Assembly (NCBI GenBank): GCA_963699015.1
Contig: CAVOSX010000008.1
Coordinates: forward strand, 930,001 to 994,000
DNA from: PALSA-505 sp963699015
Lineage (GTDB): Bacteria; Actinomycetota; Actinomycetes; Streptosporangiales; Streptosporangiaceae
Length of the DNA: 64,000 nucleotides
Direction of reading: 5' to 3'
Shown piece by piece: positions 53,654 through 62,521 of the stretch (the first letter of the stretch is position 1; every line of letters starts with the position of its first letter). The translations under genes were made by a program, and so were the position numbers. Below the pieces are notes generated by a model. It was given only the letters and a program-made list of their open reading frames with translations, was not told where the DNA came from and searched no databases.

Positions 53654-54868
53654 CTACACCGACCAGCGCAGCGGCAGCGACTCGACCCCGTAGATCCCCT
53701 CGACGCCGCCGAGCACCGCGGGCCCGGCGGCGGCCAGGTCCGGCATCCTCGGCGCGAGGAACGTCAGCGCCTCCTCCAGCTCGGCCCGGGCCAGGTTCGC
53801 GCCCAGGCAGAAGTGCGGGCCGGCGCCGAAGGTGAGGATCCGCCCGTCCCGCGGCGCGGTGATGTCGAACTCCTCGCCCGCCGCCTGCTCCCGGTTGGCC
53901 CGCTCCGCGCACACCGCGACGATCGTGCCCGCCGGGAAGAGCACGCCGCGGTGCTCCACGTCCTGCAGGCAGACCCGCGCGGTGAACGGTGTGATCGGCT
54001 CGGCGCGCAGCACCTCGTCGACCGCGCGCCCGGCCAGCCCGGGGCTGCGGCCAAGCTCCCGCCACTGCGCGGGATGCGCCGCGAACAGCCGCATCGCGTG
54101 GCTGAGCTGGGCCTGGGTGGTGTCGATCCCGCCGGCGATGACGTTGAGCACGAGGTTGACGCACTCGGCGTGCGACAGCCGGTCGCCCGCCTCCTCGGCG
54201 GCCAGCAGCGTGGTCAGCAGGTCATCGCCCGGCTCGGCCCGGCGCCTGGCCAGCAGCGCCTCGACGTACGCGTACACCTCGGTCACCGCGCGCTCCATCT
54301 GCGGCACCTGGCTGGTCAGCGCCTGGATGTCGAACTGCCGCTGCACCCAGCTCGACCACTCGTGCAGCCGCGGCGCGTCGGCTTGCGGTGCGCCGAGCAC
54401 GGTGGCGATCGTCAGCGCCGGGTACGGCTTGGCCACCGCGGCCACGAACTCGCAGGAACCAGCGCCGGATCCCAGCTCAGCCCACAGCTGCGCCAGGAAC
54501 CGGCGCATCGCGGGCCGCCAGCGGTCCGCCGCCCGCGGCGTGAAGGCGGATCCGACCAGGGCCCGCAGCCGCCGGTGCTGCTGGCCCTGCTGGTTGAGGA
54601 TGTTGGCGTCGATCTGCTCCCGCAGCGCGCCCGCGGTCACGCCGAACAGGTCGGCGATCTGCCGGCCGGGGAAGGCCGTGTCCCGCGACCGCAGGAAGAA
54701 CTCGCCGGACTCGCGGTCGAGCACGATGAACGCCAGCGGCGACTTGGCCAGCCAGGGCCGCGCGCTGTCGGCGGCCAGCCGGGCGAGCCGCTGGTGGTAG
54801 CCGTCGCCGGCCAGATCGCCCGGGCCGAGATCGAGCTCGGGCAGGTCAAGCTCGGATACGGTCGTCAT
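53654..54868 (-). CDS. Cytochrome P450
   Basis: 404 residues; ATG 54868. I-helix oxygen-activation motif AGGIDTTQAQ, ExxR in DEVLRAEPI (EVLR), and heme loop FGAGPHFCLGANLARAEL with the axial Cys. Soluble bacterial class I P450, requiring ferredoxin and ferredoxin reductase; no ferredoxin gene is adjacent. Typical roles are secondary-metabolite or steroid hydroxylation. Divergent from an ABC exporter operon, hinting that its product might be exported. Confidence 0.93.
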   Translation of the reverse strand: MTTVSELDLPELDLGPGDLAGDGYHQRLARLAADSARPWLAKSPLAFIVLDRESGEFFLRSRDTAFPGRQIADLFGVTAGALREQIDANILNQQGQQHRRLRALVGSAFTPRAADRWRPAMRRFLAQLWAELGSGAGSCEFVAAVAKPYPALTIATVLGAPQADAPRLHEWSSWVQRQFDIQALTSQVPQMERAVTEVYAYVEALLARRRAEPGDDLLTTLLAAEEAGDRLSHAECVNLVLNVIAGGIDTTQAQLSHAMRLFAAHPAQWRELGRSPGLAGRAVDEVLRAEPITPFTARVCLQDVEHRGVLFPAGTIVAVCAERANREQAAGEEFDITAPRDGRILTFGAGPHFCLGANLARAELEEALTFLAPRMPDLAAAGPAVLGGVEGIYGVESLPLRWSV

Positions 54869-54924
54869 CCGGTCACCACCATCCACCCCGTGACACGACT
54901 GCGATCAAACTAAGTGTCCCGATT

Positions 54925-55902
54925 GTGCCCCGCTATGGAACAATCCGGGAAGTGCGGAAGAACGCAGGGCCAGCCGTCAGCGTGAAAAATCTCCGCAAGT
55001 CCTACGGCTCGCTGGCAGCCGTGGCCGACGTGACCTTCGAGGTTGAGCCGGGCGAGGTGTTCGCCCTGCTCGGCCCCAACGGCGCGGGCAAGACCACCAC
55101 GATCGAGATACTCGAGGGTTTCCGGAGCAGGGACGCCGGGGTCGTCGAGGTGCTCGGAGTCAACCCGGATAGCCGCAGGACGCAGCGCTGGCTGCGGTCG
55201 CAGATGGGCATCGTGCTGCAGGAACTCGCGGTCGAGCCGTTCCTGTCGGTGCGCCAGGTGCTCACCCGCAGCGCGGGGTTCTACTCTCGTCCCCGCCCGG
55301 TCGGCGAGGTGCTGGACCTGGTGGGGCTGGCCGGGAAGGCCGAGGCCCGGGTCAAGACGCTGTCCGGCGGCCAGCAGCGCCGGCTGGACGTGGGACTGGG
55401 CATCATCGGCCAGCCCGAGCTGCTCTTCCTGGACGAGCCGACGACCGGGCTGGATCCCTCCGGCAGGCGAGCGACCTGGGAGATCATCAGGCAGCTCGGC
55501 GGCGAGGGCACGACGGTGCTTCTTACCAGCCACTACATGGACGAGGTCGAGGCGCTGGCCGAACGGGTGGCCGTGATGGCCGGCGGGCAGATCGTGGCCA
55601 GCGGAACCCCCGACTCCCTCGGCGGCCGGGACACCAGCGTGGCCACGATCCGGTTCCGGCTGCCCGACGGCGTGCCGGCGGCCGATCTCCCGGTGGCCGC
55701 CGAGCCGGCTCAGGGCGGGGAGATCGAGATCCGGACCGAGGACGAGGTCGCGGTGCTGCACGCCCTGACCGGGTGGGCGCTCGGCCGGGACGTCGGGCTG
55801 CCCGGGCTCACCGTCCGGCGGATCACGCTCGAGGACGTGTACCTCCAGCTCACCCGGGATCCGGACGAGCCGAGCCGGACCGGGCAGGGACAGCTGCGAT
55901 GA
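54925..55902 (+). CDS. ABC-2 type exporter ATPase
   Basis: About 325 residues (GTG 54925; GTG 54952 is an alternative). Walker A LLGPNGAGKTTT, Q-loop IVLQELAVEPFLSVRQ, signature LSGGQQRRLDVGLG, Walker B LLFLDEPTTGLDPSG and LTSHYMDEVEAL. The C-terminal ~90 residues are the DrrA/CcmA-type domain. The stop overlaps the permease ATG. Export substrate unknown. Confidence 0.92.
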   Translation: MPRYGTIREVRKNAGPAVSVKNLRKSYGSLAAVADVTFEVEPGEVFALLGPNGAGKTTTIEILEGFRSRDAGVVEVLGVNPDSRRTQRWLRSQMGIVLQELAVEPFLSVRQVLTRSAGFYSRPRPVGEVLDLVGLAGKAEARVKTLSGGQQRRLDVGLGIIGQPELLFLDEPTTGLDPSGRRATWEIIRQLGGEGTTVLLTSHYMDEVEALAERVAVMAGGQIVASGTPDSLGGRDTSVATIRFRLPDGVPAADLPVAAEPAQGGEIEIRTEDEVAVLHALTGWALGRDVGLPGLTVRRITLEDVYLQLTRDPDEPSRTGQGQLR

Positions 55903-56720
55903 CCAGTACCCAGACAGCCGTCCCGGCCCGGACCCGGCGGTTCTCCGGCCTGAGCGATCTGCGGCTGGTCGGCCGGCAGGTGTACTACGAGCAGCTGTCG
56001 TTCTGGCTCAACCCGATCGGGGCGATCTTCACCGTCGGCTTCTCCGTGGTCTTCCTGATCCTGCTGGGGGCGTCCGCCGGATCGTCGCGGGTCAAGCTGC
56101 TGGGCAACATCAAGCTGATCCAGTACTACGTGCCGGGTTTCGTGGCTTACGGGGTGATGTCCGCGTGCTTCACTTCGCTGGCCGTCGTGCTGGTCAACCG
56201 GCGGGAGACCGGGCTGCTGAAACGGCTCCGGCTGAGCCCGCTGCCCACCTGGGCGCTGCTCGGGGCGATCTTCATCAGCACCCTGCTGGTGGCGTTCGTC
56301 GAGGTGATCGTGCTGCTTGCGCTGGGCCGGTTCGGGTTCAGCGTCCAGCTGCCCGCCAACGTCGGCGCGTTCGCGGTCGCCGTAGTGGTCGGCGGGCTCA
56401 GCTTCACCGCGCTGGGCGCGGCCACGAGCACGCTGATCCCGAATGAGGACGCCGCCGCGCCGGTGGTCAACGTGGTGTTCTTCGTCCTGCTGTTCCTGTC
56501 CGGGCTGTGGTTCCCGATCAAGAACGGATCCGGGCTGGCCGAGTTCTCCACGTTCTTTCCCATCCGGCACTTCATCAAGGCCGTCTTCGCCCCGTTCAAC
56601 CCGGTGCCGGGCGTATCGCCGTGGGCGTGGAACGACCTGCTCGTGGTAGCCATCTGGGGCGTGGCCGCGGGCGCCTTCGCCATCTGGCGGTTCCGCTGGG
56701 CGCCCTACCGCAATCGCTAG
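55899..56720 (+). CDS. ABC-2 type exporter permease
   Basis: 273 residues; ATG overlapping the ATPase stop. Six membrane segments with an N-terminal cytoplasmic helix (LRLVGRQVYYEQLSFW) and the ABC-2 signature LVNRRETGLLKRLRLSPLP (coupling elbow). Last helices VFFVLLFLSGLWFPI and WAWNDLLVVAIWGVAAGAFAIW. Together with the ATPase it forms a two-gene exporter; followed 13 bp later by rpe. Confidence 0.9.
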   Translation: MTSTQTAVPARTRRFSGLSDLRLVGRQVYYEQLSFWLNPIGAIFTVGFSVVFLILLGASAGSSRVKLLGNIKLIQYYVPGFVAYGVMSACFTSLAVVLVNRRETGLLKRLRLSPLPTWALLGAIFISTLLVAFVEVIVLLALGRFGFSVQLPANVGAFAVAVVVGGLSFTALGAATSTLIPNEDAAAPVVNVVFFVLLFLSGLWFPIKNGSGLAEFSTFFPIRHFIKAVFAPFNPVPGVSPWAWNDLLVVAIWGVAAGAFAIWRFRWAPYRNR

Positions 56721-56733
56721 ACTCGGAAGCCTG

Positions 56734-57417
56734 ATGGCTGTCCAGATATCGCCCAGCATCCTGTCGGCCGACTTCGCGCGGCTGGCCGACGAGGCGGAGG
56801 CCGTCGCGGGCGTGGCCGACTGGGTGCACGTGGACGTCATGGACAACCATTTCGTGCCCAACCTCACGGTCGGCCTGCCCGTGGTCGAGGCGCTGCTCAA
56901 GCACGCCAGCCTTCCCCTCGACTGCCACCTGATGATCGAGGACCCGGACAGGTGGGCGCCGCCGTTCGCGGAGGCAGGAGCGCGGAACGTGACCGTCCAC
57001 GCGGAGGCGGCGCACGCCCCGGTGCGGACGCTGCGCGCGATCAGGGCGGCCGGCGCGCGGGCCGGGCTCGCAATAAATCCGGGCACCGCGGTCGAGCCGT
57101 ACGCCGGCCTGCTGCCCGAAGTGGACATGCTGCTGCTGATGACGGTCGAGCCGGGGTTCGGCGGCCAGGGTTTCCTCGACCTGGTGCTGCCCAAGCTGCG
57201 CCAGGCCCGGGATCTGATCGCCAGGTACGGCGGGTCGGTCTGGCTGCAGGTGGACGGGGGCGTCGACGCGGAGACCATCGAGCGGTGCGCGGAGGCTGGC
57301 GCGGACGTGTTCGTGGCCGGATCGGCCGTCTACGGCGCCGACGACCCGGCCGCGGCCGTGCGGGCCCTGCGCCAGCACGCGGAGCGAGCCACCGCCCACG
57401 CCCGCTGGCCCCGCTGA
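56734..57417 (+). CDS. rpe: Ribulose-phosphate 3-epimerase
   Basis: 227 residues; ATG 56734 after GGAAG. TIM-barrel motifs ISPSILSADFARLADE, WVHVDVMDNHFVPNLT (metal His/Asp), DCHLMIEDPDRW, LLMTVEPGFGGQGF and QVDGGVDAETI, with VAGSAVYGADDP at the phosphate end. It interconverts ribulose- and xylulose-5-phosphate; ribulose-5-phosphate is also the substrate of the RibBA enzyme encoded nearby. Confidence 0.95.
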   Translation: MAVQISPSILSADFARLADEAEAVAGVADWVHVDVMDNHFVPNLTVGLPVVEALLKHASLPLDCHLMIEDPDRWAPPFAEAGARNVTVHAEAAHAPVRTLRAIRAAGARAGLAINPGTAVEPYAGLLPEVDMLLLMTVEPGFGGQGFLDLVLPKLRQARDLIARYGGSVWLQVDGGVDAETIERCAEAGADVFVAGSAVYGADDPAAAVRALRQHAERATAHARWPR

Positions 57418-57526
57418 CTGCTCCGGGCTCGCTGACCACCGGGCCACGCTGACCGCTCTGGGCTTGCTGACTGCCGGGGCCCTGCGGACCCGGCGGCCTC
57501 CCGGTAAAGCCGGAGCACTAGCACCG

Positions 57527-57955
57527 TTATCGCATGCCTGAGTCCTCGCCTCGGCGGATCTCCGCGGGCGGCAGCGCGGCAAGCGCCTGGAGCGCGCGCA
57601 GGAAGGCGGCCCGGTCGCCGGGCGGCAGCCGGGCGAGCAGCCGCTCCTCCCGCTGCTGAATGCCGCGCCGCACCGATTCGCGCAGCCGTACCCCGCGCGG
57701 CGTGATCGAGAGCAGGTGCGCCCGCCGGTCGGCGGGATCGCGGCGGCGCCCGATCAGGCCGCGGTCCTGCAGTTCGTCCAGCACCTCGATGATCCTGGTC
57801 TTGTCCGCGCCGATCGCGGCGGCCAGCGCCGCCTGAGTCCGGGTCGGGCGCTCGCCCAGCGCCAGCAGCACCGCGTATCCCCACATCGAGACGTCGTGCG
57901 CGCGCAGCACGGGAAGCTCCGCGGCCATCAGGGCCCGGCCCAGCGGAACGATCAT
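57527..57955 (-). CDS. MarR-family transcriptional regulator
   Basis: About 142 residues. Winged HTH with TQAALAAAIGADKTRIIEVLDELQDRGLIGRRRDPADRRAHLLSI-type pattern (recognition helix DKTRIIEVLDEL, wing RDPADRRAH). ATG 57955 starts slightly late: the in-frame upstream codons read like protein (DEHDAPRRQDLAA) but contain no start codon. Divergent from the TIGR03086-like gene with ~135 bp between, so it likely regulates it. Confidence 0.85.
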   Translation of the reverse strand: MIVPLGRALMAAELPVLRAHDVSMWGYAVLLALGERPTRTQAALAAAIGADKTRIIEVLDELQDRGLIGRRRDPADRRAHLLSITPRGVRLRESVRRGIQQREERLLARLPPGDRAAFLRALQALAALPPAEIRRGEDSGMR

Positions 57956-58092
57956 CGCCGCCAGATCCTGGCGGCGGGGCGCATCGTGCTCGTCGATGGG
58001 ATCGAAAATACACTTTCGCCTATCGTAAGCCAGTGCATACCATTAAACGAGCCGAAGCCGCCGGGCCGAAGCCGACAGCACAGGAGCCAGCC

Positions 58093-58692
58093 ATGCCGCG
58101 ATACGACATCAGGGAACTGAACAGCCGGGCCGTCAAGGCCAGCGTCATGCTGGTTTCCCAGGTCACGGCCGGCGACCTGGGCAAGCCCACGCCCTGTTCG
58201 GAATGGACGCTCGGCGAGCTGCTCGCGCACATGACCGTCCAGCACCGCGGCTTCGCCGCGGCGGCCGCGGGCCGGGGCGCGGATCCCGGCGTGTGGCAGG
58301 CCGCACCTCCGGCCGCCGATCCGGTCGGCGGCTATGCCGCGGCGGCCGGGGCCGTGCTCGCGGCGTTCGCCGCGGAAGGGGCGGCCGACAGGCAGTTCGC
58401 GCTGCCCGAAATCGCCGCCGGCACCACATTCCCCGGCCGGCAGGCGATGGCCTTCCACTTCGTGGACTACGTGGTGCACGGCTGGGATGTCGCCCGTTGC
58501 CTCGGTGCCGGGTTCGAGCCTGACCCGGAGGTGCTGACCGTCGGGCTGGAGGTCGCCAGGGCGGTGCCGGACGGGCCGGGCCGGCTCGAGCCAGGCGCCG
58601 CGTTCCGGCCGCCCGTGGCCGCCCCCGTTCAGGCAGGGTCGCTGGACCAGATCGTCACGCTGCTCGGCCGCTCCCCGGCCTGGCCTGACTGA
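58093..58692 (+). CDS. TIGR03086-family metal-binding (DinB/mycothiol-dependent) protein
   Basis: 199 residues; ATG 58093 after AGGAGCC. N-terminal maleylpyruvate-isomerase/DinB-like four-helix bundle: PTPCSEWTLGELLAHMTVQHRG with a His, and a later HFVDYVVHGWDVARCLG with two more His forming a probable metal site. Family members are typical of mycothiol-producing actinobacteria and thought to be thiol-dependent transferases or isomerases. Divergent from a MarR regulator. Confidence 0.85.
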   Translation: MPRYDIRELNSRAVKASVMLVSQVTAGDLGKPTPCSEWTLGELLAHMTVQHRGFAAAAAGRGADPGVWQAAPPAADPVGGYAAAAGAVLAAFAAEGAADRQFALPEIAAGTTFPGRQAMAFHFVDYVVHGWDVARCLGAGFEPDPEVLTVGLEVARAVPDGPGRLEPGAAFRPPVAAPVQAGSLDQIVTLLGRSPAWPD

Positions 58693-58813
58693 CCCCGGGC
58701 CGGCCCCAGGACGCCGCGGCCGGGCCGTCGATGACGCGCCGGGGCCCGGCACCCCCGCGGATACCGCGGTGCGCGCGGAATACCGTTCATGGCACACTGG
58801 TTGCACGAGCAAA

Positions 58814-58980
58814 ATGCGTGCTCCGGGGTCGGTGAAATTCCGAGCCGGCGGTGATAGTCCGCGACCCGGCCGCAGCGTGCTGTGCGAGCGCCCCAGGCGG
58901 GACCGCAGCAGGCGGGGGCTGGCTGACCCGGTGGAATCCCGGGACCGACGGTGACAGTCCGGATGGGAGGCAGCACGCGC
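58814..58980 (+). ncRNA. FMN riboswitch (RFN element)
   Basis: Conserved RFN segments are all visible: CTCCGGGGTCGGTGAAATTC, CGAGCCGGCGGT with AGTCCGCGACCC, then GACCCGGTGGAATCCCGGG, ACCGACGGTGACAGTCCGGA and TGGGAGGCAGCACG. The closing stem GCGTGCT (58816-58822) pairs exactly with AGCACGC (58972-58978). It lies ~95 nt before ribE and should shut off the riboflavin operon at high FMN. Confidence 0.97.
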
Positions 58981-59072
58981 GCGGCCACCAGGCCGTGCCC
59001 GCGCGTCGGCGCGCGGGCCGTGCGTTCCCCCGGAGCCGGACAGGCATGACGGCGCCGGAGGAGGCCCGCGGG

Positions 59073-59690
59073 ATGTACACCGGGATCGTAGAAGAGCTGG
59101 GCGAGGTCGTCGGACTCGAGCACCTCGAAGGCGCCGCGCGGATCACCGTGCACGGCCCGCTGGTGACCAACGACGCCGCCCGGGGTGACTCGCTGTCCGT
59201 CAACGGGGTCTGCCTCACCGTCACCGGCACGGGGGACGGGGCGTTCACCGCCGACGTCATGGCCGAGACGCTGAACCGGTCCTGCCTGGGTGACCTGCGG
59301 CCCGGCAGCCGGGTCAACCTGGAGCGCTCGGTGCGCGCGGACGGAAGGCTCGGCGGGCACCTGGTCCAGGGGCACGTGGACGGCACCGGCGCGATCATCT
59401 CCCGCAGTCCTGCCAGGCACTGGGACGTCGTGCGCATCTCGCTGCCCGGTCACCTGGCCCGGTACGTGGCGGAGAAGGGCTCGGTCGGCGTGGACGGCGT
59501 CAGCCTCACCGTCACCGCCACCTCCGATGACGCCGGCGCCAGCCCGCCCTGGTTCGAGGTCAGCCTGATCCCGGAAACGCTGGAACGCACCACGCTGGGC
59601 CGCAAGCAACCGGGCGACCCGGTCAACCTGGAGGTCAACGTGATCGCCAAGTACGTGGAAAAACTGCTCGGCGGGAGCGTCCGGTCATGA
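59073..59690 (+). CDS. ribE: Riboflavin synthase, alpha subunit
   Basis: 205 residues; ATG 59073 is preferred because GGAGGAGG lies 8 nt upstream and the protein then begins MYTGIVEELG as in relatives. Two lumazine-binding repeats: SLSVNGVCLTVTG ... RSVRADGRLGGHLVQGHVDGTG and SVGVDGVSLTVTATSDD. It dismutates two lumazines into riboflavin. First gene after the FMN riboswitch; no ribD is seen here. The stop overlaps the ribBA ATG. Confidence 0.95.
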   Translation: MYTGIVEELGEVVGLEHLEGAARITVHGPLVTNDAARGDSLSVNGVCLTVTGTGDGAFTADVMAETLNRSCLGDLRPGSRVNLERSVRADGRLGGHLVQGHVDGTGAIISRSPARHWDVVRISLPGHLARYVAEKGSVGVDGVSLTVTATSDDAGASPPWFEVSLIPETLERTTLGRKQPGDPVNLEVNVIAKYVEKLLGGSVRS

Positions 59691-60973
59691 CCGCCGTGGT
59701 GACCGAAGCACCGGACGGCACCCCGCTCGATACCCCGCAGCGGGCCGTCGCGGACATCGCGGCCGGGCGGGCGGTCGTGGTGGTGGACGACGTCAACAGG
59801 GAGAACGAGGGCGACATCATCTTCGCCGCGGCCAAGGCCACCCCCGAGCTGCTCGGCTTCATGATCCGCTATACCAGCGGGGTCATCTGCGTGCCGATGC
59901 CAGGCCGGGAACTGGACCGGCTGCAGATCCCGCTGATGACTACCGAGAACAACGAGCGGATGCGGACCGCGTTCACGGTCAGCGTGGATGCCAGGGACGG
60001 CGTGAGCACCGGGATATCGGCCGCCGACCGGGCCCGCACGGTCAGGGTCCTGGTGGATTCGGCCACCGAGCCTTACGAGCTGGTCCGCCCTGGTCACATC
60101 TTCCCGCTGCGCTACACCGAGGGCGGCGTGCTGCGCCGGCCGGGGCACACCGAGGCCGCGGTGGACCTGGCCCGGCTGGCCGGGCTGGAGCCGGCCGGCG
60201 TGCTGTCCGAGGTGGTCAACGACGACGGCTCGATGGCCCGGCTGCCCGCGCTGCGCAGGTTCGCCGATGAGCACGGCCTGGCGCTGATCTCGATCTCCCA
60301 GCTCATCGAGTACCGGCGGCACACCGAGCAGATGGTGCGCCGGGTGACGCAGACCAAGCTGCCCAACGCCTACGGCGACTGGCAGGCGTTCGGCTACCTG
60401 AACTCCGTCGATGGCACCGAGCACGTCGCCCTGGTCCTTGGCGAGCTCGGCGACGGCGAGCAGGTGCTGACCCGGGTGCACTCCGAATGCCTGACCGGCG
60501 ACGTGTTCGGCTCCCGGCGCTGCGACTGCGGCGCCCAGCTCGCCGCGGCGATGGCCGCGATCGCCAGCGAGGGCCGCGGCGTCGTGCTGTACCTGCGCGG
60601 GCACGAGGGCCGCGGCATCGGGCTGCTGAGCAAGCTGCAGGCCTACAACCTGCAAGACGCCGGCGCCGACACCGTGGACGCCAACCTCGAGCTGGGCTTG
60701 CCCGCCGACGCCAGGGAGTACTCCACCGGCGCGCAGATGCTCCTTGACCTGGGCATCCGTTCCATCCGGCTGCTGACAAACAACCCGGCGAAGGTCGATG
60801 GGCTGTCCGGATTCGGCATCGAGGTGGCCGGGCGCTGCGCGCTGCCCGTGCTGGTCACCGAGGAGAACTTCCGCTACCTCACCGCCAAGCGCGACCGCCT
60901 CGGGCACCAGCTCGACAACCTTGTCCTCCCGAACGGCGCTGCCCCGGCCACTCAGCCGGCGGAAGTCCGGTGA
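59687..60973 (+). CDS. ribBA: Bifunctional 3,4-DHBP synthase / GTP cyclohydrolase II
   Basis: 428 residues. RibB half: VVVVDDVNRENEGDIIFAA, SGVICVPM, DGVSTGISAADRA, GHIFPLRYTEGGVLRRPGHT. RibA half: RVHSECLTGDVFGSRRCDCG with the zinc Cys set, YLRGHEGRGIGLLSKLQAY and LLTNNPAKVDGL. It makes both precursors of riboflavin. ATGA overlap with ribE and GTGA overlap with ribH indicate tight coupling. Confidence 0.97.
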   Translation: MTAVVTEAPDGTPLDTPQRAVADIAAGRAVVVVDDVNRENEGDIIFAAAKATPELLGFMIRYTSGVICVPMPGRELDRLQIPLMTTENNERMRTAFTVSVDARDGVSTGISAADRARTVRVLVDSATEPYELVRPGHIFPLRYTEGGVLRRPGHTEAAVDLARLAGLEPAGVLSEVVNDDGSMARLPALRRFADEHGLALISISQLIEYRRHTEQMVRRVTQTKLPNAYGDWQAFGYLNSVDGTEHVALVLGELGDGEQVLTRVHSECLTGDVFGSRRCDCGAQLAAAMAAIASEGRGVVLYLRGHEGRGIGLLSKLQAYNLQDAGADTVDANLELGLPADAREYSTGAQMLLDLGIRSIRLLTNNPAKVDGLSGFGIEVAGRCALPVLVTEENFRYLTAKRDRLGHQLDNLVLPNGAAPATQPAEVR

Positions 60974-61464
60974 GCGGACAGGGCCGCCCCGGCGCGACCA
61001 TCGTGGACGCCGCAGGCCTGTCCGTGGCGATCGCGGCCACCCGGTGGCACGCGGAGATCACCGACACGCTCACCGAGCGGGCGGTCGCCGCGGCCCGCGC
61101 CTGCGGCACCGGCCAGCCGCTGGTGGTCCGGGTAGCCGGCGCGGTGGAACTGCCGGTGGTCGCGGCCGAGCTGGCCAGGCGGCACGACGCGGTGGTCTGC
61201 CTCGGCGCGGTGATCAGGGGCGGCACGCCGCACTTCGAGTACGTGTGCGACGCGGTCACCGCCGGCCTCACCCGGGCGGCGCTGGACGCCGGCACCCCGG
61301 TAGGCAACGGCGTGCTCACCTGCGACAGCCTCGAGCAGGCCAGGGACCGCGCCGGCCTCCCCGACAGCCACGAGGACAAAGGCTGGGAGGCCGCCGTAGC
61401 CGCCCTGGACACCGCCCTGATCCTCCGCTCCCTCCGCGCCGCCGTGCCCGCCGATACCCCCTGA
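60970..61464 (+). CDS. ribH: 6,7-Dimethyl-8-ribityllumazine synthase
   Basis: 164 residues; GTG overlapping the ribBA stop. Motifs TRWHAEITDTLTERAV, VRVAGAVELPVVAAEL, CLGAVIRGGTPHFEYV (with the catalytic His) and PVGNGVLTCDSLEQA. Forms the icosahedral lumazine synthase shell. The tail (HEDKGWEAAVAALDTALIL) is canonical. In many actinomycetes hisE follows next; here it does not. Confidence 0.96.
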   Translation: MSGQGRPGATIVDAAGLSVAIAATRWHAEITDTLTERAVAAARACGTGQPLVVRVAGAVELPVVAAELARRHDAVVCLGAVIRGGTPHFEYVCDAVTAGLTRAALDAGTPVGNGVLTCDSLEQARDRAGLPDSHEDKGWEAAVAALDTALILRSLRAAVPADTP

Positions 61465-61597
61465 CCTTGAACCGGCCCGGGTCGGGAACTCCGTGCCTGC
61501 ATCCGGCATTCCAACAGCGGCGCCGGGAGCGCCCGCTCGGTCCGGGAATCCGGGTGCGTGTCCCTGCCCCGTCGACCCAGCATGAGAGGCTCTGATC

Positions 61598-62473
61598 GTG
61601 CTTTCGCTGGTACTGCCGAAGGGTTCGCTGGAAAAGGCCACGCTGGAGCTGTTCGACGCCGCGGATCTGACAGTCCGCCGGTCGTCGGACCGGGACTATC
61701 ACGCAGCCATCGACGATCCCCGGATCGACAAGGTGCGGTTCCTGCGGCCGCAGGAGATCCCGTCGTACCTGGAGCGCGGGCTGTTCGACGTGGGCATCAC
61801 CGGGCGGGACTGGATCGAGGAGACCGGGGCGAGCGTCGTCTCGCTGGGCGAGCTGCAGTACTCCAAGGCGACCTCGCGGCCGGTGCGGGTGGTGCTCGCG
61901 GTGCCGGACAGCTCGCCGTGGCGGTCGGCGGCCGACCTGCCCGACGGGGTCCGCATCTCCACCGAATTCCCGTCGCTGACCAGGCGCTTCCTGGACGCCC
62001 GCGGGGTCAAGGCCACCGTCGTGCCGTCCTACGGTGCTACCGAGGCCAAGGTCCCCGACATCGTGGACGCGATCGTCAACCTCACCGAGACAGGATCATC
62101 GCTGCGCCGCAACGGGCTGCGGGTGCTGGATACCGTGGTGACCAGCTACACCGAGCTCGTGGCCAACGCCGAGGCATATGAGGACGAGGGCAAGCGGGCC
62201 GCGATGGAGGACATCGCACTGCTGCTGCGCGGCGCGATCCAGGCCAGGGGCAACGTGCTGCTCAAGCTCAACGTGGCCGCGGACCGGCTCGAGGAGGTGG
62301 CCGCGATGCTGCCGGCCATGTCCTCGCCGACGATCACCACGCTGGCCCGCGGCCGGATGAACGCGGTGGAAACGGTGGTGCCGAAGGCCGGGGTGAACAC
62401 GCTGATCCCCGCGCTCAAGGCGGCCGGTGCCCGCGACATCCTGGAGATCCCCATCTCCAAGATCGTCGAGTAG
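61598..62473 (+). CDS. hisG: ATP phosphoribosyltransferase (long form HisG)
   Basis: 291 residues; GTG 61598 after GAGAGG. Catalytic domain with LPKGSLEKATLELFDAADL, RPQEIPSYLERGLFDVGITG and the PRPP-binding region ending ETGSSLRRNGLRVLD. The C-terminal ~75 residues (NVLLKLNVAADRLEEVAAML ... PTITTLARG) form the ACT-like histidine feedback domain, so it is the HisZ-independent type. First histidine-pathway step. The partner hisE is not in the 130-bp gap upstream. Confidence 0.95.
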   Translation: MLSLVLPKGSLEKATLELFDAADLTVRRSSDRDYHAAIDDPRIDKVRFLRPQEIPSYLERGLFDVGITGRDWIEETGASVVSLGELQYSKATSRPVRVVLAVPDSSPWRSAADLPDGVRISTEFPSLTRRFLDARGVKATVVPSYGATEAKVPDIVDAIVNLTETGSSLRRNGLRVLDTVVTSYTELVANAEAYEDEGKRAAMEDIALLLRGAIQARGNVLLKLNVAADRLEEVAAMLPAMSSPTITTLARGRMNAVETVVPKAGVNTLIPALKAAGARDILEIPISKIVE

Positions 62474-62521
62474 GTACTCGCCATGCTCGCGTCCCGCGCC
62501 GCGCCCGCTTAGCCTGGGACG

